A DNA stretch of 64,000 bases from Bacillota bacterium (GCA_023386955.1 JAEWIS010000026.1:1-64000); one strand, 5' to 3'. Counted from the first letter of the stretch, positions 18,023 through 26,685 are shown. Notes: generated by a model from the sequence alone, not told the origin. Numbers and translations are program-made.

Positions 18023-18052
18023 TTGTTGCCTTTTATGCCCCCATGGTATAAT
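18023..18052 (+). promoter_or_regulatory. Promoter of the soluble kinase / NarL regulator pair
   Basis: TTGTTG (18023-18028) and a perfect TATAAT (18047-18052) are separated by 18 bases, about 70 bases upstream of the kinase ATG. Confidence 0.55.
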
Positions 18053-18119
18053 TTGAGCGACAAACTAGCGGAACGATCGGCAAAGCAGACAGCACTACAG
18101 ACTGTGGAGGGATAACGGC

Positions 18120-19391
18120 ATGCGCGTAAAAGCATGGATTTTGAACATTCCGGAGCTTTTTAAATTTATCCGCAAAATCTCCCTCCGCAAATGGCTGCTG
18201 TTGATAAAACGGAGAAGCCTGGATATTCTCCGCAGCCTGTTTGCCAAATTGCTGATGGGCAACAAACAGCTGGAGGAGCGGCAGGAAATTCTCCTGCAGA
18301 ACCGGGAGCTTTCTTTATTGAATGAGCTGAGTGGCCAGGTCCGCTCCATTCCGGAGATGCAGACCATGCTGGAGCAGTTTTTGAAGCGGGCGGTATCGGA
18401 TCTTCAACTCCATTCCGCCGTGATCCAGATTAACGTTGTGGGCGAATATCTGGATTTGCCCTACAAGATTGTGGAATGCCCCTGCGACCGCTGCGAGCGC
18501 CTCCAGGGGCGCGAATGTTATTGCTCGATTGTGTCCATTCATTATCTGGTGTTTCCCGTGGGGAGAGTGGACAACCGGATCGGCCAGTTGGCCGTATGCA
18601 GCTATCTGCCGCTGAACACTCAATCCGTCAATGTTCTCCAGTCCCTGGCCAATCAGATTTACGTGACGGCGGAGAATCTGCGTCTTTGGCATGAGCTGAA
18701 GCAAAAGGAAGCTCTCCGGCTGCAGCTGCTGGATAAGGTCATCCAAGCTCAGGAGGAGGAGCGGAAACGGATTGCCAGGGAGCTTCATGATGAAACCAGC
18801 CAATCCCTGACCTCCATTCTGCTGGGCTTAAGCGTGCTGGCGGACAAAAAAACCGAATTGGAGCGGCATGAGCAGCTCCGCGGGCTTCGCCAGCTGGTGC
18901 AGGAAACCCTGGAGGAGGTACATGATCTGGCCTGGCAGCTGCGGCCCAGTGTTCTGGATAAATACGGGCTTGCCACTGCGCTGGAACGGTATATGGAGCA
19001 ATACCGGAGCAAATACGGGATTGATGCGGATTTGTGCATGCTGGGATTGGATGAAATCAGACTGCCCATGGAGATCGAAATCTCCGTCTACCGGATTATC
19101 CAGGAGGCGCTGACCAATGTAGCCAGGTATGCCAGAGCGAGTAATGTCAGTGTAATCATCAGCCGCAAGCAGTGCCAGCTTTCGGTTATTGTGGAGGATG
19201 ACGGGGCAGGCTTCGACGTGGAGCAGGTGCTGGGGCGGGAGCCTACGCGGTCCAATCTGGGGCTGCGCGGGATGCAGGAGCGTGCAGTGTTATTGAACGG
19301 GTCCCTAAAAATCGAATCCGGCTTCGGATCGGGAACGACTGTATTTGTCAACCTCCCGTTGTTTGCCGGTAAGGAAACCTATGCGGGCTAA
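18120..19391 (+). CDS. Soluble histidine kinase with cysteine-rich GAF-like sensor domain
   Basis: Kinase of 423 residues with no clear membrane helix. The N terminus is basic. A GAF-like region (about 65-185) carries five close cysteines: C120, C122, C125, C133 and C135 in a CPCDRC-x7-CYC arrangement. The HisKA_3 box QEEERKRIARELHDETSQSL has His223, and the HATPase_c domain includes IIQEALTNVARYA and DDGAGF. The start ATG 18120 follows GGAGGGATAACGGC. It is followed after 27 bases by a NarL/LuxR regulator, its probable partner. Cysteine-based sensing of O2, redox or metal (compare the Fe-S kinase NreB) is a reasonable guess, not shown. Confidence 0.88.
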   Translation: MRVKAWILNIPELFKFIRKISLRKWLLLIKRRSLDILRSLFAKLLMGNKQLEERQEILLQNRELSLLNELSGQVRSIPEMQTMLEQFLKRAVSDLQLHSAVIQINVVGEYLDLPYKIVECPCDRCERLQGRECYCSIVSIHYLVFPVGRVDNRIGQLAVCSYLPLNTQSVNVLQSLANQIYVTAENLRLWHELKQKEALRLQLLDKVIQAQEEERKRIARELHDETSQSLTSILLGLSVLADKKTELERHEQLRGLRQLVQETLEEVHDLAWQLRPSVLDKYGLATALERYMEQYRSKYGIDADLCMLGLDEIRLPMEIEISVYRIIQEALTNVARYARASNVSVIISRKQCQLSVIVEDDGAGFDVEQVLGREPTRSNLGLRGMQERAVLLNGSLKIESGFGSGTTVFVNLPLFAGKETYAG

Positions 19392-19418
19392 TGGGCCTGC
19401 GGGAAAAGGAGTGTCACC

Positions 19419-20072
19419 ATGCTACCCATACGTGTTCTGTTGGCGGACGACCATCCGCTGTTCCGCTCGGGTCTTAAGAATGTGCTTCAGGCAGATCCGG
19501 CCTTCAATATTATCGGGGAAGCCAGCCGTGGTGACGAAGCGCTGCTCCTGGCCCGCGGCTGCAAGCCTGATCTGGTGATCATGGATGTGAGCATGCCGGT
19601 TATGGATGGCATCGAATGCACCCGGCAGCTGAAGGAGCATGATCCTTCCATTAAAGTGCTGATGCTCTCCACCTATTCCGATGATGCCTATTGGCAGGAA
19701 AGTATGGAGGCGGGAGCATCCGGGTACGTACTGAAGCGGGCGGTGGATACGGAGCTGATTATCGCCATCCGGGCGGTAATGGAGGGGGAGCGTTATATTT
19801 ACCCCACTCTGCTGGGCGGTTTCCACAAGCCGGGGGGCAAAGCGGCTGCCGATGAGCTGCAGGAGGAGGTGCTGAGCCCGCGGGAGCAGGAGGTGCTGCT
19901 GCTGATTGCGCTGGGGCATACCCAGCAGGAAATCGCCGAGCAGCTGGCGGTCAGCATCAAAACGGTGGATTCCTACAAAACCAGGATCCGCGAGAAGCTT
20001 AATCTTACCAAACGGTCGGACATGGTCCGGTACGCGCTGAAGCATAATATTATTTCCGATAAAACCGTGTAG
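19419..20072 (+). CDS. NarL/LuxR-family response regulator
   Basis: Regulator of 217 residues. The receiver domain (IRVLLADDHPLFRSGLKNVL, probable phospho-Asp56 in VIMDVSMP, Lys in YVLKRAV) is joined to a LuxR-type helix-turn-helix (LSPREQEVLLLIALGHTQQE then IAEQLAVSIKTVDSYKTRIR). ATG 19419 follows AAAGGAGTGTCACC. It pairs with the cysteine-containing kinase upstream. The two ComP-like kinases on the other strand have no adjacent regulator and share the HisKA_3 class, so cross-signalling to this ComA-like regulator is conceivable. Confidence 0.92.
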   Translation: MLPIRVLLADDHPLFRSGLKNVLQADPAFNIIGEASRGDEALLLARGCKPDLVIMDVSMPVMDGIECTRQLKEHDPSIKVLMLSTYSDDAYWQESMEAGASGYVLKRAVDTELIIAIRAVMEGERYIYPTLLGGFHKPGGKAAADELQEEVLSPREQEVLLLIALGHTQQEIAEQLAVSIKTVDSYKTRIREKLNLTKRSDMVRYALKHNIISDKTV

Positions 20073-20099
20073 GGGCTAAAGCTCCGGCGCGGTTTTTTT
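20061..20099 (+). terminator. Terminator overlapping the NarL regulator stop
   Basis: AAAACCGTG pairs with CGCGGTTTT with an internal GGGGC/GCTCC stem, followed by seven T residues. The stem begins within the last codons of the gene. Confidence 0.75.
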
Positions 20100-20149
20100 G
20101 TGGAAAGCTCAATGACGGATACCTGTGGATGGGCTCTTGCGGAACGGAG

Positions 20150-20322
20150 AGACGCTTAGCGGCCAATAATTGGCGTTGGGAATTGCTAACGGAACTTGGA
20201 GTACCTTAGCCGGCGTATTCTGCCTATTTTGATGACTTTAACCTCTCTAAGAGCGTCTTAGTTCCGTTAGCCTGGAAAAAGTCGGGTTTTCGGCTTCTAA
20301 GGGATGGTGAGTTCCGTTAACA
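20150..20322. repeat. Palindromic repeat array B (GTTCCGTTA family)
   Basis: The 317-base gap before nfeD holds one forward unit (CTAACGGAACTTGG near 20188) and two inverted units (TCTTAGTTCCGTTAG near 20257 and GTGAGTTCCGTTAA near 20307), again with a spacing close to 50 between the inverted units. No coding sequence is seen. Confidence 0.7.
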
Positions 20323-20389
20323 CCCGTCAGAATTAGGTCTTTGTCTGCTGCGCAGCGAATACATTTAGTGCTGAAGGGCAGGTGAAAAA

Positions 20390-20818
20390 ATGGACTTGTG
20401 GCTGGTATGGCTGATCGTGGCCGGTCTCCTGGTGTTAGCGGAAATGCTCACGCTGACCTTTTATCTGCTGTGGCTGGGGACAGGCGCATTGGCGGCTATG
20501 ATCGTGGATTTTATTGTTCCGGGAGCATGGGTGGCGGAGGTGGTGGTGGGTTGTGTGGTTGCGCTGCTTCTGACGGTGTTCACCAAACCGTTAACCCGGA
20601 GGCTTGTGAAGGCAAGAGGCTTTAAGGATGCCGTTGACGAGCTTATTGGCAAGGAAGGAATGGTCATCGAGGAGATCAGCGCCGGCCAACGAGGAATTGT
20701 GAAGGTGGGCGGCGAGCTGTGGAGCGCGGAATCGGAGGAAAGTCTGAAGAAGGGCGAGACGGTTGTGGTAGTAGAACGTGGAAGCGCTTTACTGCAGGTG
20801 GCCAAAAGAGGAGGATGA
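20390..20818 (+). CDS. NfeD-like membrane protein
   Basis: Protein of 142 residues of the short NfeD type (NfeD1b). Membrane helices (LVWLIVAGLLVLAEMLTLTF, YLLWLGTGALAAMIVDFIV, VVVGCVVALLLTVF) are followed by a C-terminal OB-fold with IGKEGMVIEEISAGQRGIVK and LWSAESEE. These proteins work with SPFH proteins in membrane microdomains, and an SPFH gene follows four bases after its stop codon. The ATG follows AGGGCAGGTGAAAAA. Confidence 0.88.
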   Translation: MDLWLVWLIVAGLLVLAEMLTLTFYLLWLGTGALAAMIVDFIVPGAWVAEVVVGCVVALLLTVFTKPLTRRLVKARGFKDAVDELIGKEGMVIEEISAGQRGIVKVGGELWSAESEESLKKGETVVVVERGSALLQVAKRGG

Positions 20819-20822
20819 AGAA

Positions 20823-21749
20823 ATGATTTACGCAATTCCTATTCTGATCGTGGTGCTGGCCGTGGTCTTTATCTCGCTGTCGGTCAAGATCATCCCGCAG
20901 CAGAAGGTGGGTGTGGTGGAACGGCTGGGCAAGTTCAATCACCTGCTCACACCCGGCATCAATATCCTGATTCCGATTATCGACCATGTGCGGACCTATC
21001 ATGATTTGCGGGTTCAACAGGCTAATGTACCGCCGCAAACGGTCATTACCAAGGATAATGTCCAGGTCCAAATCGACACCATCATCTTTTACCAGGTGAC
21101 GGGTCCGGAGCAGGCTACATACGGAATTTCCGATTATGTGTACGGGGTGCGGAACATCACCACCGCCACCATGCGGCAGATTATCGGCAATATGGAGCTG
21201 GATGAAACCCTGTCCGGCCGGGAAAAAATCTCCACCGACATCCGGGTGGCCTTGGATGAGGCGACGGAAAAATGGGGTGTGCGGATCGAACGGGTGGAGG
21301 TCATCGACATCCAGCCGCCCGGTGATATCCAGGAAGCCATGGACAAACAAATGAAGGCGGAGCGCAGCAAACGGGCCATGGTTCTGGAGGCTGAGGCAGC
21401 CAAGCAGGACATGATTCTGCGTGCCGAGGGCAACAAACAAAGCCAGATCCTGAAGGCAGAGGGTGAGAAGGAGGCCCGCATCCGGCAGGCAGAGGGTGTC
21501 CGGCAGGCCAAGGAGCTGGAGGCATTGGGCGAAGCCAAGGCGATCCAGTCCATCGCCGACGCCGAGAAGCTCCGCATCCAACTGCTGCGGGAGGCCGGGC
21601 TTGATGAGCATGTGCTGACCTACCGAGCCCTGGAGGCGCTGGGCGAGGTGGCCAATGGAGCGGCCAACAAGGTGTTTATTCCCACCAAGGCGGTGGAAAC
21701 CCTGGGCAGCATCGGCGCCATCGGGGAGATGCTGAAGGGGAGTAAATAG
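20823..21749 (+). CDS. SPFH/band 7 (stomatin, QmcA-like) protein
   Basis: Membrane scaffold protein of about 308 residues. It has one N-terminal helix (MIYAIPILIVVLAVVFISLS), then the SPFH domain with IIPQQKVGVVERLGKF, HLLTPGINILIPIID and RQIIGNMELDETLSGREKIS. An Ala/Glu/Lys-rich coiled coil (about residues 180-265) and the C-terminal ALEALGEVANGAANKVFIPT follow. ATG 20823 follows AGAGGAGGATGAAGAA; the longer frame from 20778 lies inside nfeD. NfeD plus SPFH protein is a conserved pair. Confidence 0.93.
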   Translation: MIYAIPILIVVLAVVFISLSVKIIPQQKVGVVERLGKFNHLLTPGINILIPIIDHVRTYHDLRVQQANVPPQTVITKDNVQVQIDTIIFYQVTGPEQATYGISDYVYGVRNITTATMRQIIGNMELDETLSGREKISTDIRVALDEATEKWGVRIERVEVIDIQPPGDIQEAMDKQMKAERSKRAMVLEAEAAKQDMILRAEGNKQSQILKAEGEKEARIRQAEGVRQAKELEALGEAKAIQSIADAEKLRIQLLREAGLDEHVLTYRALEALGEVANGAANKVFIPTKAVETLGSIGAIGEMLKGSK

Positions 21750-21787
21750 GTAAGGGGGGTCAAAGCGGCAGCTGCCACGAGTGGCGT

Positions 21788-21814
21788 GGCTAACGGAAGC
21801 AGGAGCTGCTATTC
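21788..21814 (+). repeat. Single degenerate unit of the GTTCCGTTA repeat family (locus C)
   Basis: GCTAACGGAAGCAGGAGCTG followed by CTATTC matches the forward half-units seen at 34187 and, inverted, near 44530. Only one copy is recognisable here. Confidence 0.5.
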
Positions 21815-21948
21815 GGAGGAAACCGGGATTGGAGCAAGGCTATTTGTTATAATAGCGGCTCTGGCAAGCGTGTCTAGGAATGGTGGAACTCCAACAAATG
21901 TTTGTGTAGGGCGCACACGTGGGAACGTTATTCCCAACCTCTACCGAA

Positions 21949-22125
21949 ATGCAAAAGTGCATTTATTTGGTAAACAAACCCTCATTTTTACGGTCTATCC
22001 TGCAAAAGTACAGTTATTTTCTTCAGGTTGGAGCAAGATGGACTCCGCGTCGGAAAATAGATGCACTTTTACATTTGGGGTGCGGGGGAGGCGGAATTCA
22101 AGCAGAATAGATGCACTTTTGCAGG
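21949..22125. repeat. Palindromic repeat array F (TGCAAAAGTGCAT family, fwd-fwd-inv-inv)
   Basis: The 600-base gap between the SPFH gene and the hydrogenase operon holds four copies of a ~22-base unit. Two are forward (21949 TGCAAAAGTGCATTTATTT; 21999 CTGCAAAAGTACAGTTATTT) and two inverted (22053 AAAATAGATGCACTTTTACA; 22103 AATAGATGCACTTTTGCAGG). Starts are about 50, 54 and 50 bases apart. The unit sequence differs from the GTTCCGTTA family but the architecture is the same. No credible gene lies in the gap. Confidence 0.75.
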
Positions 22126-22163
22126 ATAAGGCTGAAATAAATACCCTTAAAAGGGACAACAAG

Positions 22164-22208
22164 TAGACCGCTCCGTCCAACATCCGGGGAAACGGTCTAT
22201 TTTTTTGC
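22164..22208 (+). terminator. Terminator hairpin upstream of the hydrogenase operon
   Basis: TAGACCG and CGGTCTA flank a 26-base loop and are followed by seven T residues. It may end the nfeD-SPFH transcript. Confidence 0.6.
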
Positions 22209-22256
22209 CAAAAGTCTGAGGTCGGCATTCTTCCCAGCTTTCCGTGTAGGGAAATT

Positions 22257-22280
22257 CCCGGCAAGGACTGCCGGTTTTTC
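22257..22280 (+). terminator. Compact terminator-like hairpin in the hydrogenase leader
   Basis: CCGGCA, loop AGGAC, TGCCGG, then TTTTT. It lies about 70 bases before hyaA, so it could attenuate the hydrogenase transcript or simply insulate it. Confidence 0.6.
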
Positions 22281-22348
22281 CGATACCGCAACCCGGTTTC
22301 ATGTGCGATGATGATGTAAAGGCTTACAAATGTTGAACGAGAAGCAAC

Positions 22349-23545
22349 ATGGGGGTGAGCAAGGTGGCCGGCAGGAAGACCATTTATGAAACGGCAATGG
22401 AAAGAGGGGTTACCCGGCGGGATTTTCTGAAGATGTGCACGGTGCTTACGGCAGTGATGGGGCTGGATATCACCCTTGAAGAGAAGGTGGTCAAGGCGGT
22501 GGAATCGGCCAAGCGGGTTCCGGTGATTTGGCTGCAGATGCAGGATTGCACGGGCTGCTCGGAGTCCTTTATCCGGACGACACATCCGAAGCTGGAGAGC
22601 GTGTTGTTCGATATGATCTCGCTGGAGTACAGCGAGGTGCTGTCCGCCGCCTCCGGACATCAGGTGGAGGAGGCGCGCCGGAAGGTCATCGAGGAGTATG
22701 CCGGAGAATATGTGCTGGCGGTGGAGGGCAGTGTGCCCAAAAACGCCGAATACCTGATGGTCGGCGGTGTTCCCGCCAAGGATGTGCTCCTGGAAACGGC
22801 AGCCAAGGCCAAGCTGATTCTCGCCTACGGCAGCTGCTCCTCCTGGGGCGGCATTGCAGCAGCGGGCCCCAATCCCACAGGGGCTATGCCCATTACCGAC
22901 ATTATCAAGGATAAGCCGGTGATCCGGGTGCCGGGCTGCCCGCCCATCGCGGAAGTCATGACCGGCGTGATTGCCCACGTGCTGACCTTCGGGTCCGTAC
23001 CGGAGCTGGACGCCCAGGGCCGGCCGAAGGCCTTTTACCGGCATCGCATCCATGACAAGTGCAACCGGCGCGCGTATTTCGATTCCGGACTGTTTGTGGA
23101 ATCCTTCGACGATGAGGGGCTGAAGCAGGGATACTGCCTGTATAAGGTCGGCTGCAAGGGGCCCACCACCTACAATTCCTGTGCGGAAATGCGCTGGAAC
23201 GGCGGTGTGAGTTATCCCATTCAGTCCGGTAATCCCTGCATCGGCTGCTCGGAAAATGCCTTCTGGGATATGGGGCCGTTCACCACGCGGGTATCCCAGA
23301 TTCCCGGGACCCAGACCACCATCAATCCGGATTTGGTGGGCTTGGGGCTCCTGGGCGGTACTGTGGGCGGCGTAGCCATCCATGCCGGAGCTACAGCCGT
23401 CAAAAAGATGATGGACGGGAAGAAACACGCAGCGGCAGACAGCCATGATGAAACGGCAAGCCACCATGATGATAAACCGAAGAAGAGCGGTCCTCCTCCG
23501 GGACAGGGCCCGAATAGCGGGATAGGAGGCGGCGCATCGGTATGA
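22349..23545 (+). CDS. hyaA: [NiFe] hydrogenase small subunit
   Basis: Electron-transfer subunit of a membrane-bound uptake hydrogenase, 398 residues. The twin-arginine motif TRRDFLK (Arg23-Arg24) is in an unusually short signal region. Fe-S ligands are visible: CTGCSE (Cys67, Cys70), YGSCSSWGG and PGCPP for the proximal cluster, then HDKCNRRAYF, GYCLYKVGCKGP, NSC and CIGC for the distal and medial clusters. Gly between Cys67 and Cys70 (CTGC, not CTCC) indicates a standard [4Fe-4S] proximal cluster rather than the O2-tolerant [4Fe-3S] type. The C terminus has a possible anchor helix (LVGLGLLGGTVGGVAIHAGA) and a His/Asp/Lys-rich tail. The start is uncertain: ATG 22349 has a weak ribosome site, and GTG 22355 or 22364 is possible. 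Its stop overlaps the next ATG. Confidence 0.95.
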   Translation: MGVSKVAGRKTIYETAMERGVTRRDFLKMCTVLTAVMGLDITLEEKVVKAVESAKRVPVIWLQMQDCTGCSESFIRTTHPKLESVLFDMISLEYSEVLSAASGHQVEEARRKVIEEYAGEYVLAVEGSVPKNAEYLMVGGVPAKDVLLETAAKAKLILAYGSCSSWGGIAAAGPNPTGAMPITDIIKDKPVIRVPGCPPIAEVMTGVIAHVLTFGSVPELDAQGRPKAFYRHRIHDKCNRRAYFDSGLFVESFDDEGLKQGYCLYKVGCKGPTTYNSCAEMRWNGGVSYPIQSGNPCIGCSENAFWDMGPFTTRVSQIPGTQTTINPDLVGLGLLGGTVGGVAIHAGATAVKKMMDGKKHAAADSHDETASHHDDKPKKSGPPPGQGPNSGIGGGASV

Positions 23546-25257
23546 GCGAACGGATAGTAGTCGACCCGGTTACACGGATAGAGGGCCATCTGCGGATAGA
23601 GGCGGACATAGACAACGGCGTCATCAAGGACGCCTTCAGCTCCGGTACAGCCATCCGCGGCCTGGAGCTGATTGTGAAGGACCGGGACCCCCGGGACGTA
23701 TGGGCGTATGTGCAGCGCATCTGCGGCGTATGCACCACCACTCATGCCCTGGCGGCCGTGCGTTCCGTGGAGGACGCCCTGGACATCAAGATCCCCCGGA
23801 ACGCCCATCTGATCCGGGAAATTATGAACGCCACCATCATGCTGCACGATCATGTGGTCCATTTTTATCACCTGCATGCCTTCGATTGGGTGGATGTGGT
23901 TAATGCACTGAAGGCCGATCCCAAGGCCACCAGCACCCTGGCCCAGTCCCTCTCCAAGTGGCCCAAGTCCTCACCGGGCTACTTCAAGGACATTCAGGAC
24001 AAGGTGAAAAAAATCGTGGACAGCGGGCAGCTGGGGATTTTTGCTAACGGCTATTGGGGGCATCCGGGCTACAGACTTCCGCCGGAGGTCAACCTGCTGG
24101 CTGTAGCCCATTATCTCGAAGCGCTGGACTGGCAGAAGGAAATTGTGAAGATCCACACTATATTCGGCGGGAAAAATCCCCATCCCCACTATCTGGTGGG
24201 CGGAATGGCTACTCCCATCGACATCAACAGCGACAACGGCATCCATGCCGAACGCCTGATGCATGTATCCCAGCTGATCGATCAGGCCATCGAGTTTGTG
24301 GAGCAGGTGTACCTGCCTGATCTGCAGGCGATCGGATCCTTTTATAAGGATTGGACCTATGGCGGCGGGCTGGACAATTACCTGTGTTATGGCGACTTCT
24401 CCACGGGAGATATCCGTGACATCAACATGTACCGGATGCCCCGTGGGATCATCCTTGGCGGCAACCTCAACGAGATCCACGATGTGAACCCCAAGGACCC
24501 GGAGCAGATCAAGGAATGGATCGACTTCTCATGGTACACCTATGACGGCAAAACCACAGGCGGCCGCCATCCCTGGGAGGGGGAAACTACCTTCCACTAT
24601 ACGGGGCCCAAGGGCCGCTACGATACGCTGAACACCAACGACAAGTACAGCTGGCTCAAGACCCCCCGGTGGAAGGAAAAGCCCATGGAAACAGGGCCGT
24701 TGGCCCGGGTGCTGCTGGGGTACGCTGCGAAAAAGCCGGAATTCGTCCAGAGTGTGGATGACAGTCTGCGAAAGCTGAACGTGCCGCTTACCGCGTTGAA
24801 GTCCGCATTGGGCCGGACCTTGGCCCGGGGGCTGGAGGCGCAGATTGTCGGCGGCTGGATGCGCAATGATATGGATGAGCTGTTGAAGAATATCAAGCAT
24901 GGGGACCAGACCACCTTCAACAAGGCCAAATGGGAGCCCTCCACCTGGCCGAAGAAGGCACAGGGAGTAGGCTGGATCGAAGCACCACGCGGCGCATTAG
25001 GACACTGGATCAACATCGAAAACGGCAAAACCGCCAATTACCAGGCTGTGGTGCCCTCCACCTGGAACGCCTCCCCGCGGGACGGCAAAAACCAGAAGGG
25101 CGCCTATGAGGCGGCGCTTACGGGTACACCTGTGGCAGATAAGCACCAGCCGCTGGAGATTCTGCGGATTATCCACTCCTTCGATCCGTGCCTGGCCTGT
25201 GCGGTGCACATGACAGACCTGCAAAATCAATCTGCCGTAGACATACGGATCGGTTAG
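23542..25257 (+). CDS. hyaB: [NiFe] hydrogenase large subunit
   Basis: Catalytic subunit, 571 residues. The N-terminal L1 motif RICGVCTTTH supplies Cys61 and Cys64, and the C-terminal L2 motif DPCLACAVH supplies Cys550 and Cys553 to the NiFe centre. A 15-residue tail after His556 (MTDLQNQSAVDIRIG) should be removed by the HyaD-type protease once nickel is inserted. The start overlaps the small-subunit stop (ATGA). Length and motifs fit a group 1 membrane-bound uptake hydrogenase; the subgroup needs a tree. Confidence 0.97.
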   Translation: MSERIVVDPVTRIEGHLRIEADIDNGVIKDAFSSGTAIRGLELIVKDRDPRDVWAYVQRICGVCTTTHALAAVRSVEDALDIKIPRNAHLIREIMNATIMLHDHVVHFYHLHAFDWVDVVNALKADPKATSTLAQSLSKWPKSSPGYFKDIQDKVKKIVDSGQLGIFANGYWGHPGYRLPPEVNLLAVAHYLEALDWQKEIVKIHTIFGGKNPHPHYLVGGMATPIDINSDNGIHAERLMHVSQLIDQAIEFVEQVYLPDLQAIGSFYKDWTYGGGLDNYLCYGDFSTGDIRDINMYRMPRGIILGGNLNEIHDVNPKDPEQIKEWIDFSWYTYDGKTTGGRHPWEGETTFHYTGPKGRYDTLNTNDKYSWLKTPRWKEKPMETGPLARVLLGYAAKKPEFVQSVDDSLRKLNVPLTALKSALGRTLARGLEAQIVGGWMRNDMDELLKNIKHGDQTTFNKAKWEPSTWPKKAQGVGWIEAPRGALGHWINIENGKTANYQAVVPSTWNASPRDGKNQKGAYEAALTGTPVADKHQPLEILRIIHSFDPCLACAVHMTDLQNQSAVDIRIG

Positions 25258-25268
25258 GGGGAAGAGCT

Positions 25269-26129
25269 ATGAGCATGAGCGAGCCGCCGCTGCATTCCCC
25301 CGTTGCCGGGCAGCCTGCTGCCGACCCGAAGCATGAAGCGGATCACCCCCGGTCAGAAATTGTGCTGAAGGGCAAACGGAAGGTGAAGATGGAGCAGCTT
25401 TCCAAGGATGTGGTTAAGGTGTACGTCTGGGAGCTGCCGGTGCGGATTTTCCACTGGATCAATGCCGGTGCCATTATGCTGCTGATCCTGACCGGCTTGT
25501 ACATCGGCAAGCCCATTGTAGGCTCCACCACCGGGGAAGAGGCCTATTATACCTTCCTGATGGGCTGGGTCAGGTACATCCACTTTTTTGCGGCCTTCCT
25601 GTTTACCGCCAATATGATCTTCCGCCTCTATTGGGTGTTCAAAGGCAATTCCTTCGTCACCACCAATGTGTTGAGGCTGGCCTTCTGGAAAGAAATCTTT
25701 CAGACTGTTAAATTTTACCTGTTAATGAAAAACCGCAAGCCGCACTATACCGGACATAACCCGCTGGCGCAGCTCACCTATCTGGTGCTGATGGGCGGCG
25801 GCTCCATTGTGGCGATGTTTACCGGGTTCTATCTGTATTTCGAGCCGCAGCCGGAATCCTTCTTCGGCAAGCTGTTTGCTTGGGTGCCCTTCCTCTTCGG
25901 GGGCAGCTTCTCGGTCCGTTCCTGGCACCATCTGATGGCCTGGGTTTTCATCATTTTTATCGTCATCCATGTGTACCTGTCCTTCCGGGAGGATTGGCTG
26001 GAGAAAAACGGCACCATGAGCTCCATCTTCACCGGGTTCAAAACGGAAAAAAAGGATAAGGTGGAAACCCACGGAGGGGAAATACAGCCCATGGCAGGGG
26101 CGGCTCAAAAGGATGCGGAGCATGAGTAG
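25269..26129 (+). CDS. hyaC: Hydrogenase b-type cytochrome subunit
   Basis: Membrane subunit of about 286 residues that anchors the hydrogenase and passes electrons to the quinone pool. After a hydrophilic N-terminal extension of ~55 residues come four helices with candidate haem histidines: FHWINAGAIMLLILTGLYIG, WVRYIHFFAAFLFTANMIFR, YLVLMGGGSIVAMFTGFYLY, and WHHLMAWVFIIFIVIHVYL. ATG 25269 follows GGGGAAGAGCT; the upstream in-frame extension lies within hyaB. The C terminus is soluble. Confidence 0.92.
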   Translation: MSMSEPPLHSPVAGQPAADPKHEADHPRSEIVLKGKRKVKMEQLSKDVVKVYVWELPVRIFHWINAGAIMLLILTGLYIGKPIVGSTTGEEAYYTFLMGWVRYIHFFAAFLFTANMIFRLYWVFKGNSFVTTNVLRLAFWKEIFQTVKFYLLMKNRKPHYTGHNPLAQLTYLVLMGGGSIVAMFTGFYLYFEPQPESFFGKLFAWVPFLFGGSFSVRSWHHLMAWVFIIFIVIHVYLSFREDWLEKNGTMSSIFTGFKTEKKDKVETHGGEIQPMAGAAQKDAEHE

Positions 26130-26685
26130 CGGACGTATGGAAAGCCTGAGCATGAGCGGCGGCTTGGAGGCGGGAAACACCTTGAACCGTGCCGGACCGG
26201 AGAAGATCACGGTCATCGGACTGGGCAACACCCTCTATACCGATGAGGGAGTAGGCATTCATGTGCTGCCCTTTTTGGAGGAGGCTCTGGCCGGTGTGGA
26301 AAATGTGGAAATCATTGAAGGCTCTACGGACGGCATCAGGCTGCTGGGGCCGGTGGAGGACACGGATCAGCTGATCCTGCTGGATTCCATCAACGGTCCG
26401 GAGCTGCCGGGGTTTGTGTACACGGTGGAGCGGGAGGATATACCGGCGTATTGCAATGTGAAAATGTCGGTGCACCAGTTGGGCTTCCAGGAGGTGCTGT
26501 TCGCTGCACGAATCAGGGAGCGGGTGCCTGCCAAAATGGTGCTGTTTGGAGTGCAGCCCGCTTCGCTGGAATTCGGCATTGGCTTGTCAGATACAGTGCG
26601 TGAGCGTCTGGCTGCATTAACGGAGCTGGTGCACGGGCAAATCCGGGAATGGAGGGCTGCCTCTTGGACCGAAGGGATTTTATGA
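26122..26685 (+). CDS. hyaD: Hydrogenase maturation endopeptidase
   Basis: HyaD/HybD-family protease of about 187 residues that cleaves the large-subunit tail. Nickel-binding acidic and His residues are in GLGNTLYTDEGVGIHVLP (Glu), LILLDSINGPELPG (Asp) and VKMSVHQLGFQEVL (His). ATG 26122 overlaps the hyaC stop and has AAGGA eight bases upstream; ATG 26113 is an in-frame alternative with poorer spacing. The first ~25 residues before the conserved VIGLGN are unusually long and variable. Confidence 0.92.
   Translation: MSSGRMESLSMSGGLEAGNTLNRAGPEKITVIGLGNTLYTDEGVGIHVLPFLEEALAGVENVEIIEGSTDGIRLLGPVEDTDQLILLDSINGPELPGFVYTVEREDIPAYCNVKMSVHQLGFQEVLFAARIRERVPAKMVLFGVQPASLEFGIGLSDTVRERLAALTELVHGQIREWRAASWTEGIL

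Noticed and set aside
22210..22348. Sigma-54 or Fnr site upstream of the hydrogenase operon
   Set aside because: No GG-N10-GC pair with consensus and no TGTGA-N6-TCACA was found there by eye.
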